Assembly (NCBI RefSeq): GCF_018398875.1
Contig: NZ_JAGWDK010000016.1
Span: 1-64,000 of the forward strand
From: Bradyrhizobium sp. sGM-13
Lineage (GTDB): Bacteria > Pseudomonadota > Alphaproteobacteria > Rhizobiales > Xanthobacteraceae
Length of the DNA stretch: 64,000 nt
Direction of reading: 5' to 3'
Under the pieces are notes generated by a model, which was not told where the DNA came from, made no database searches, and was given only the letters and a program-made list of their open reading frames with translations. Made by a program: the position numbers and the translations under genes. Shown piece by piece: positions 57,927-64,000 of this stretch. Numbering within the stretch: the first letter of the stretch is position 1; every line of letters starts with the position of its first letter.

Positions 57927-58187
57927 ATGAGCCCACAGCCCGCCTCCACATCCTCCCGCCAGATCGTCTGGCCGAGCGTCATCACCGTCATTTCGGCTGC
58001 GATCCTGATCGGCGCGGAAGTGTTCGGCGCGGCGTTTGCCGGCGGCTGGGCGCTCGCGATCCTGTTCGGCCTCGACGACACCAGCGCGCACATCCTCCAG
58101 GCGGTGCTGTTCGGCATCGGCGTGCTGATCATGGTGGCGTTCATCCGCGGCGCGCAGCGCATCGAGCCGTTCTTCAAGCGCGCCTGA
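57927..58187 (+). CDS. small two-helix membrane protein, unknown
   Basis: 86 aa. Two hydrophobic helices (SVITVISAAILIGAEVFGAA and ILQAVLFGIGVLIMVAFIRG) with a short loop containing GLDDTSAH, and a basic tail (RIEPFFKRA). AGGACC precedes the ATG. Precedes the ornithine decarboxylase leader; role unknown. Confidence 0.7.
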   Translation: MSPQPASTSSRQIVWPSVITVISAAILIGAEVFGAAFAGGWALAILFGLDDTSAHILQAVLFGIGVLIMVAFIRGAQRIEPFFKRA

Positions 58188-58399
58188 CGCGCATTCAAGA
58201 AAGCGCTGCGGCACAGGCGCTAAAGCGTTCATCGCCTGTCTAAAAAAATCTTAACTTCCATTCATGTTTGTCGTGAGCCGTGCGCGCCGCGAACGCTTTC
58301 GTAAGCACACGTCGGGGAAATTTGTCCCCACCCTAAAAAAATTCTTGCGAAGCCGATTCAAAAGACTTATTTCCAGCCTTGCCCAATTTCGCACGTGCC
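58188..58399. other. start of a 650-bp non-coding stretch
   Basis: AT-richer than the coding sequence around it; several A and T runs (AAAAAAATC at 58240, CTAAAAAAATTCTTG near 58333) suggest the promoter region of the speF leader. No ORF with a ribosome site. Confidence 0.5.
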
Positions 58400-58790
58400 T
58401 GTGGTCGTGTGTCAGTCGGTAGGTATCCGGACAAGAGGCCGGACAGCCGCCAAGGGATGAAGAACCGAGGGTCGTTTTTCGAAGCGGCCAGCATCTCTCT
58501 CAAGAGATGCCGTTGAAGGTCTCTCCATCCTTTGCAACCGTGACTGGCAGCCGGAGGCGAACCGGCGCACCCCGCTCTCAACGGGGGACGCGACTTAAAG
58601 CAACGACGGATCGGGCTTTTTTGGTCTCTACCGGCATTCCACCGCCGGCGCGGGCTACTGAAAAGGCTTGTCCTTCATTGCCAGGTGAGCGGGCGGGAAA
58701 ATTCCCAACCAATCCACGGCAGCACAATTCGGTTCTTGAGTTCGAGGCTTCGTCGCGTCTCCATCGTGCGACAACGCCAAAGCACTCACG
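58400..58790 (+). promoter_or_regulatory. speF leader: speF-type structured leader of the ornithine decarboxylase gene
   Basis: Long untranslated leader with several stable hairpins: GCATCTCT-CTCA-AGAGATGC (58491-58510), CCCCG / CGGGG around 58570-58586, and pairings such as GCCGGAGGC / ACCGGC. A GC stretch followed by a T-run (GGGCTTTTTT near 58613) resembles an attenuator. The alphaproteobacterial speF element of Rfam lies in exactly this position, upstream of the ornithine decarboxylase gene. The boundaries are approximate, and whether it responds to polyamines is inference. Confidence 0.65.
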
Positions 58791-58841
58791 TCCGAGATCA
58801 AATTTGAACGGGACCCGTCGCTGGGCCGTTTGGAGGGTGCT

Positions 58842-59984
58842 ATGACCGAACGTATTCAGGAATTCCTGCGTAACCGCCGCAGCGAGGGCCAGGACACCGA
58901 GCCGTGCCTCGTCGTCGACCTCGAAGTCGTGCGCGACAATTACCAGACCTTTGCCAAGGCGCTGCCCGACAGCCGCGTGTTCTACGCGGTGAAGGCCAAT
59001 CCTGCGCCCGAAGTGCTGTCGCTGCTCGCCTCCATGGGCTCCTGCTTCGACACTGCAACCGTTGCCGAAATCGAAATGGCGATGGCTGCCGGTGCGACGC
59101 CGGACCGCATCTCCTATGGCAACACGATCAAGAAGGAGCGCGACATCGCGCGCGCCTTCGCGCTCGGCATTCGCCTGTTTGCGGTCGACTGCGCCGCCGA
59201 AGTCGAGAAGATCGCGCGCGCCGCTCCCGGCGCAAAAGTGTTCTGCCGCATCCTCTATGACTGCGCCGGCGCTGAATGGCCGCTGTCGCGGAAGTTCGGC
59301 TGCGACCCGGAGATGGCGGTCGAGGTGCTCGACCTCGCCAAGCGTCTTGGGCTGGAGCCGGTCGGCATCTCGTTCCATGTCGGCTCGCAGCAGCGCAAGG
59401 TGAAGGCGTGGGACCGCGCGCTGGCGATGGCCTCGACGGTGTTCCGGGACTGCGCGGAGCGCGGGATCAACCTGTCCATGGTCAACATGGGCGGCGGTTT
59501 CCCGACCAAGTACCTCAAGGACGTTCCCCCGGTCGTGCAGTACGGCCGGTCGATCTTCCGTGCGCTGCGCAAGCACTTCGGCAACCAGATCCCGGAGACC
59601 ATCATCGAGCCGGGCCGCGGCATGGTCGGCAACGCCGGCATCATCGAGACCGAAGTCGTCCTGATCTCCAGGAAGAGCGACGAGGACGAGGTGCGCTGGG
59701 TGTATCTCGACATCGGCAAGTTCGGCGGCCTCGCCGAGACGATGGACGAGTCGATCCGCTACGCCATCCGCACGCCGCATGACGGCGCGGAAATGACGCC
59801 GTGCGTGCTCGCAGGCCCCACCTGCGATAGCGCCGACGTGCTGTACGAGAAGATGCCGTACCCGCTTCCGGTAACGCTCGAGATCGGCGACAAGCTGTTG
59901 ATCGAAGGCACCGGGGCCTACACGTCGACCTACTCGTCGGTGGCGTTCAACGGCATCCCGCCGCTGCGGACCTACCACATCTGA
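58842..59984 (+). CDS. speF: ornithine/lysine decarboxylase, fold III PLP enzyme
   Basis: 380 aa alanine-racemase-fold decarboxylase. PLP-binding Lys in RVFYAVKANP (K51), HVGSQQRK, EPGRGMVGNAG phosphate-binding segment, and catalytic Cys in GPTCDSADVLYEK from the other subunit of the dimer. Makes putrescine from ornithine (and possibly cadaverine from lysine). GGAGGG lies before the ATG, after a long structured leader. Upstream of a GNAT, RidA and homospermidine synthase, which suggests a polyamine locus. Confidence 0.92.
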   Translation: MTERIQEFLRNRRSEGQDTEPCLVVDLEVVRDNYQTFAKALPDSRVFYAVKANPAPEVLSLLASMGSCFDTATVAEIEMAMAAGATPDRISYGNTIKKERDIARAFALGIRLFAVDCAAEVEKIARAAPGAKVFCRILYDCAGAEWPLSRKFGCDPEMAVEVLDLAKRLGLEPVGISFHVGSQQRKVKAWDRALAMASTVFRDCAERGINLSMVNMGGGFPTKYLKDVPPVVQYGRSIFRALRKHFGNQIPETIIEPGRGMVGNAGIIETEVVLISRKSDEDEVRWVYLDIGKFGGLAETMDESIRYAIRTPHDGAEMTPCVLAGPTCDSADVLYEKMPYPLPVTLEIGDKLLIEGTGAYTSTYSSVAFNGIPPLRTYHI

Positions 59985-60008
59985 CGCCTCGTTAGAGGCT
60001 CGAATAAC

Positions 60009-60036
60009 GGGAGCCGGTGCGCCGGCTCCCTCCCTT
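60009..60036 (+). terminator. terminator-like hairpin after the decarboxylase
   Basis: GGGAGCCGG / CCGGCTCCC perfect stem with a four-base loop, 24 bp after the stop, followed by a T-poor tail (TCCCTTC), so termination may be partial. Confidence 0.6.
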
Positions 60037-60101
60037 CATTGCCGATTTTCTGACAACGCTTCGCGCGGCCTGCCTGCCGTGGAAGCGGGGACTGACGTGC
60101 C

Positions 60102-60707
60102 ATGACTGCTTTGCGGAAGACCACTGCCGTCCTCATCTCCGATGCCGCTCCGTTTGCGATCCGCAGCGAGCGGGCCTCGGACGTCGCCGCGCGCGAGGCG
60201 CTGCTGGATGCCTGCTTTGGCGACAACCGCCATATGCGCACCTGCCAGCGCCTGCGCGACGGACGCACGCCCGCCGAAGGCCTCAGCCTTTCGGCCGTGA
60301 GCAAGGGCCGGCTGGTCGGTACGTTGCGGTTGTGGCACGTCAGCGCCGGGGGCATCCCGGCGCTCATGCTCGGCCCGCTGGCGGTGGAGGCATCCTCCCG
60401 CCAGCTCGGGGTCGGGGCTGCGCTGATGGACCACGCGCTCGCGGCGGCGAAGGCGCGTGGCCATCGCGCGGTAGTTCTGCTGGGCGATGCGCCGTACTAC
60501 GCCCGCTTCGGCTTCTCGACCGCGAAGACCGGCGAGCTATCGCTACCGGGCGCCTTCGAGCGCGACCGCCTGCTCGGCCTGGAGTTTTGCGAAGGCGCGC
60601 TCGACGGCGCCTGCGGCATGATCGTTCCAACCGGTGCACGCTTGCCGAAAACAAAGGCAGTGCGGGCCAGGAAGACTAAGACCTTGCTCCTGCCGCGCGT
60701 GGCCTGA
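60102..60707 (+). CDS. GNAT family N-acetyltransferase
   Basis: 201 aa. Acetyl-CoA-binding segment SSRQLGVGAALMDHALAAA (motif A) and VVLLGDAPYYARFGFS (the GDAPYYxRFGF C-terminal motif common in small GNATs). Located between the decarboxylase and homospermidine synthase genes; it could acetylate a polyamine or another amine (inference). The ribosome site is weak. Confidence 0.85.
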   Translation: MTALRKTTAVLISDAAPFAIRSERASDVAAREALLDACFGDNRHMRTCQRLRDGRTPAEGLSLSAVSKGRLVGTLRLWHVSAGGIPALMLGPLAVEASSRQLGVGAALMDHALAAAKARGHRAVVLLGDAPYYARFGFSTAKTGELSLPGAFERDRLLGLEFCEGALDGACGMIVPTGARLPKTKAVRARKTKTLLLPRVA

Positions 60708-60873
60708 TCGTCGACGACATTCTCGTGCGTCGCCGGCGCGCCGCCGGCCTCTGACTTCACCCGGCATTCCCGGTGACGTCGCCAGGGGTTGCGCGCGCCG
60801 AGGAAAAGCCCTTAAACCGCGCCCATCCCGCCGCCGGATCATTCCCAGGATCGTTCCCAAGATCGAGGTTCCG

Positions 60874-61263
60874 ATGCCCCGCCGCCTGATTTCCACCGGC
60901 TCGCCGTTCGAGAAGACCGCCGGCTACAGCCGTGCCGTCATCGACGGCGATTTCGCCTTCGTCGCCGGCACCACCGGCTACGACTACGCCACGATGGTCA
61001 TACCAGCCGATGTCACAAGCCAGGCACGTAACTGCTTTAGGAACATCGAGGCGGCGCTCAAGGAAGGCGGCTTCGCGATGGCCGACATCGTCCGCGCCAC
61101 CTACTACATCACCGACATTGCCGATGCGGACGCCTTCTTTGCGGTCTGCGGCGAAGTCTTCGGCGAGATCCGTCCGGCCACAACCCTGCTGGTGGTCGCC
61201 GGCCTCTACAAGCCCGAGATGAAGATCGAGATCGAAGTCACGGCCAAGCGCCGCACCGCCTAA
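60874..61263 (+). CDS. RidA/YjgF/UK114 family enamine/imine deaminase
   Basis: 129 aa. RidA signature: GYSRAVIDGDFAFVAGTTGYD and NCFRNIEAALKEGGFAMADIVRATYYITD; the arginine in the IRPATTLL segment is the usual substrate-carboxylate anchor. RidA proteins clear reactive enamines made by PLP enzymes, which fits a place beside the PLP decarboxylase. GAGG precedes the ATG at 60874. Confidence 0.9.
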   Translation: MPRRLISTGSPFEKTAGYSRAVIDGDFAFVAGTTGYDYATMVIPADVTSQARNCFRNIEAALKEGGFAMADIVRATYYITDIADADAFFAVCGEVFGEIRPATTLLVVAGLYKPEMKIEIEVTAKRRTA

Positions 61264-61304
61264 TCCCTCCATTCCCACGAATTTCTGTTTCCGGAGACCA
61301 ACTG

Positions 61305-62735
61305 ATGAACGCACTCGCAAAAATTCACGCGAAAGTCACTGGCCCCATCGTGATGATCGGCTTCGGTTCGATCGGCAAGGGCACGCTGCCCTTGATCGAG
61401 CGCCATTTCGACTATGACAAGTCGCGCTTCGTCATCATCGATCCGCATGAGGATGGCGAGCTCGCCAAGAAACACGGCGTGCGCTTCATCAAGCAAGCCG
61501 TGACCCGCGACAATTATCGCGAATTCCTGATCCCGCTGCTCACCGAAGGCGGCGGCCAGGGATTCTGCGTCAACCTCTCCGTCGACACCTCCTCGGTCGA
61601 CATCATGACCATGTGCCGGGAGATCGGCGCGCTCTACATCGATACCGTGGTGGAGCCCTGGGCGGGTTTCTATTTCGACAAGAACATCGGTCCCGAAAAG
61701 CGCTCCAACTACGCCCTGCGCGAGACCTTGCTCGCCGCAAAGCACAAGAGTCCGGGCGGCACCACCGCCGTCTCCACCTGCGGTGCCAATCCCGGCATGG
61801 TATCCTGGTTCGTCAAGCAGGCGCTGCTCGATATCGCCCGCGACACCAACACGCCCTTCAACGAGCCGAAGAGCCGCGAGGGTTGGGGCCAGCTCGCGCA
61901 GAAGCTCGGCGTCAAAGGCATCCACATCGCCGAGCGCGACACCCAGCGCTCCAGGAATCCGAAGCCGATGAATGTGTTCGTCAACACCTGGTCGGTGGAA
62001 GGGTTCGTGTCCGAGGGCATGCAGCCGGCCGAGCTCGGCTGGGGCACCCATGAGAAATGGATGCCGGACAACGGCCGGCAGCACACCGAAGGCTGCGGGG
62101 CTGCGATCTATCTGTTGCAGCCCGGCGCCAACACGCGCGTCCGTTCCTGGTGCCCGACGCCGGGCGCGCAATACGGCTTCCTCGTCACCCATAACGAGTC
62201 GATCTCGATTGCTGACTATTTTACGGTGCGCGATGGGACGAAGGTGGTCTACCGCCCGACCTGCCATTACGCCTACCACCCGGCTAATGACGCCGTGCTG
62301 TCGCTGCACGAGATGTTCGGCGCGACCGGCAAGATGCAGTCGTCGTGGCACATCCTCGACGAGAACGAGGTCGTCGACGGCATCGATGAACTCGGCGTGC
62401 TGCTCTACGGCCACGGCAAGAACGCCTATTGGTACGGCTCGCAACTCTCGATCGAGGAGACCCGCCTCGTCGCGCCCTACCAGAACGCCACCGGCATGCA
62501 GGTGTCGTCGGCGGTGCTCGCCGGCATGGTGTGGGCGCTGGAAAACCCCGAGGCCGGCATCGTCGAGGCCGACGAGATGGACTTCCGCCGCTGCCTGGAA
62601 ATCCAGATGCCGTATCTCGGCCCGGTGAAAGGCTTTTACACCGACTGGACGCCGCTGTCGGACCGGCCCGGCCTGTTCCCGGAGGATATCGACACTTCGG
62701 ATCCCTGGCAGTTCAGGAACGTGCTGGTGCGCTGA
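61305..62735 (+). CDS. hss: homospermidine synthase
   Basis: 476 aa. NAD-binding Rossmann motif MIGFGSIGKGTLPLI (17-31), then VDTSSVDIM, WCPTPGAQYGFLVTHNE and TKVVYRPTCHYAYHP, typical of bacterial homospermidine synthase. Makes sym-homospermidine from two putrescines (or putrescine and spermidine), the main polyamine of Rhizobiales. GGAGACC precedes the ATG. With the decarboxylase it gives a complete short route from ornithine. Confidence 0.95.
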   Translation: MNALAKIHAKVTGPIVMIGFGSIGKGTLPLIERHFDYDKSRFVIIDPHEDGELAKKHGVRFIKQAVTRDNYREFLIPLLTEGGGQGFCVNLSVDTSSVDIMTMCREIGALYIDTVVEPWAGFYFDKNIGPEKRSNYALRETLLAAKHKSPGGTTAVSTCGANPGMVSWFVKQALLDIARDTNTPFNEPKSREGWGQLAQKLGVKGIHIAERDTQRSRNPKPMNVFVNTWSVEGFVSEGMQPAELGWGTHEKWMPDNGRQHTEGCGAAIYLLQPGANTRVRSWCPTPGAQYGFLVTHNESISIADYFTVRDGTKVVYRPTCHYAYHPANDAVLSLHEMFGATGKMQSSWHILDENEVVDGIDELGVLLYGHGKNAYWYGSQLSIEETRLVAPYQNATGMQVSSAVLAGMVWALENPEAGIVEADEMDFRRCLEIQMPYLGPVKGFYTDWTPLSDRPGLFPEDIDTSDPWQFRNVLVR

Positions 62736-62852
62736 GCGCGCCGGCGCGAGGAGGGCTGGAAGCGCGGCGCGCCAGCCATTGCGGGAATCGAAGTGCGGCT
62801 GATGGGGGTGCACAACCATAACGTGACACCACCACAGCCGTGCCGGTGACCA

Positions 62853-63845
62853 ATGAGCGGAAATTCAGCCCTCGTCCCTTTCTCAACGCTGATATCTGCC
62901 CGCGTCGCGATTGCCCTGATATTCCTGCAGCTCTGCCTGGGACCTGCTTTCGCCGCCGGGGACGGATGCATGGCCAGTTACTACCGTGCCAAATCACCGG
63001 CCTGCGTTGACGACACGCGGGCGCAACTCCGGCAAATGGCCGCGAACAGGCAGGCTGAACCCAACACTATTATCGGCTTCCTTGCCGAGTTGTTCAGGAA
63101 TTCTCCGCAGGAGCGCGAGCGTGTTCTGAGCGCCGAGCCCTCAAACTATATGAAGTCGGTGGATGTCATCAGCCTGTATCGGGCCGGCCTGCCGGTCGAG
63201 GCGCAAAAATTTGCCGCCGCCAACAATCTTTCCGGCCTGTCCGACAAATTGCGCGCAGTGCGGATTGCGCCGCTGGACGCGGTAAAGCCATCCTCGATTC
63301 CGAGCGACAACGACCTCCTGATCGGCGCGTACATGGGGTCAGGCGACACGACGCTGATCCGAAGAATTCTCGACAACTATGCCACCGCTGACGACGCAAT
63401 GGCGAATGACGGTTTGCGCGTCGGATTCATGATGAGCAAATTCGGGCCGGGCCTCGCTCCGAAGGGGCGTGACAGTGTAATGGCAAAGGTCCTCTGTGAA
63501 AAATACGACTGCAAGGTGGATCAGACGAAATTCCTTCGGGTCATGACATTGGGAATGGCGATGTGGTCGCTGCAATCGCTGTCGGCGCAGGACGACGGCA
63601 TCAAGAAGACGTTGTCCGACTTCTTTTCCCGCGATGCGCGCCTCAAGAACCTTTTTGCAGCCGAGCAGGCCGCTTTCGGAAACTACATGACCGCAATCAT
63701 ACTCGTTTCGACTTTCCAGAAGGATCGCACCGGAGCGGACCAGGACCGGACCTACGAGCTGATGAACAAGTCCGCTTCGATCTACGAGAATCTTGGGTCC
63801 GGCAAGGAGGCTTTTGAGCCCTTCCAGAATCTCAACAAGAAGTAA
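62853..63845 (+). CDS. secreted protein of unknown function
   Basis: 330 aa with a signal peptide to about 35 (LIFLQLCLGPAFAAGDG). Mature part is mostly helical with four cysteines (GDGCMASYY, SPACVDDTR, VLCEKYDCKVD), two of which are close together and may be paired. Segments such as QAEPNTIIGFLAELFRNSPQ and NDLLIGAYMGSGDTTLIRRI are conserved-looking, but I do not recognise the family. 117 bp after hss; probably independent. Confidence 0.75.
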   Translation: MSGNSALVPFSTLISARVAIALIFLQLCLGPAFAAGDGCMASYYRAKSPACVDDTRAQLRQMAANRQAEPNTIIGFLAELFRNSPQERERVLSAEPSNYMKSVDVISLYRAGLPVEAQKFAAANNLSGLSDKLRAVRIAPLDAVKPSSIPSDNDLLIGAYMGSGDTTLIRRILDNYATADDAMANDGLRVGFMMSKFGPGLAPKGRDSVMAKVLCEKYDCKVDQTKFLRVMTLGMAMWSLQSLSAQDDGIKKTLSDFFSRDARLKNLFAAEQAAFGNYMTAIILVSTFQKDRTGADQDRTYELMNKSASIYENLGSGKEAFEPFQNLNKK

Positions 63846-64000
63846 CGCGATACTCGCGACAACGCGGCGCAGGCCTAGTTTCCTGCTGCAGTGCACAGTG
63901 CTCTGTTCGATTCCGGCGCCAAAACGGCGCCCGGGTGCCTGGCCATCGTAACCCTCGATTAATTCAATCGCGCGATCCTGAAGAGTAATTTTCTGCGAGG
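63846..64000. other. window end, non-coding
   Basis: No ORF, RNA or repeat that I can support in the last 155 bp. Confidence 0.5.

Overview
The window looks like chromosomal DNA from a Bradyrhizobium-type alphaproteobacterium (order Rhizobiales). This is inferred from the gene set and style: high GC coding sequence, a ROSE-like thermometer in front of an Hsp20 gene, an mmgR-like sRNA beside an inositol-monophosphatase-family gene, an ornithine decarboxylase with a long structured leader near homospermidine synthase, a CpdR-type receiver beside N-formylglutamate amidohydrolase, several adenylate cyclase/TolB/TPR proteins, and many short mosaic palindromes between genes. No phage, plasmid, integrase, transposase, rRNA operon or CRISPR array is visible.

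Layout. 1-4.6 kb: secreted MBL-fold hydrolase divergent from a winged-helix/TPR regulator, a small secreted peptidoglycan-binding-like protein and a GFA-family protein. 4.7-8.9 kb: old-yellow-enzyme reductase, aldehyde dehydrogenase and a divergent SDR, with a perfect 17-bp tandem repeat in the divergent promoter. 9-11.3 kb: two translationally coupled genes of unknown function (GNAT-like plus membrane protein). 11.6-13.9 kb: an envelope-stress-like island with a TetR regulator, three palindromic operator-like sites, a scrambled pspA containing a short internal inversion, a YiaA/B protein and another small membrane protein. 14-18.7 kb: Rieske ferredoxin, two amidohydrolase-2 genes each broken by an in-frame TAG in the same ACC-TAG-CGC context, and a divergent FAD-dependent KSTD-like dehydrogenase. 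18.7-24.9 kb: secreted unknown, opgG/opgD-like and opgH glucan genes, adenylate cyclase/TPR. 25-32.4 kb: tRNA-Val(GAC), cpdR, N-formylglutamate amidohydrolase, mmgR-like sRNA, hisN, cysteine hydrolase, Bug-type binding protein, LysR, TauE/SafE, frameshifted LysE. 32.5-38.9 kb: second cyclase/TPR, unknowns, two alpha/beta hydrolases, ROSE-controlled hsp20. 39-45.7 kb: gltB and gltD, with a sigma-54-like promoter before gltB. 45.8-53.5 kb: outer-membrane barrel, kdsD, carboxymuconolactone-decarboxylase-like protein, NfeD plus SPFH pair, hemH, MAPEG, thioesterase. 53.8-57.7 kb: NicO-type Ni/Co exporter with DUF1007 partner, and an M3 peptidase. 57.9-64 kb: small membrane protein, speF-type leader, ornithine decarboxylase, GNAT, RidA, homospermidine synthase and a secreted unknown.

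How it works together. Most of the window is core metabolism (glutamate synthesis by GltBD, heme, Kdo precursor, histidine, polyamines, osmoregulated glucans) mixed with accessory catabolic and transport genes. The most unusual parts are the twin amber-interrupted amidohydrolases, the pspA gene with an inverted middle, and the compact operator arrays at 13.2 kb, 7.6 kb and 49.5 kb. At least four genes (pspA, lysE and both amidohydrolases) are disrupted, which points to accessory-gene decay, recoding, or assembly error.
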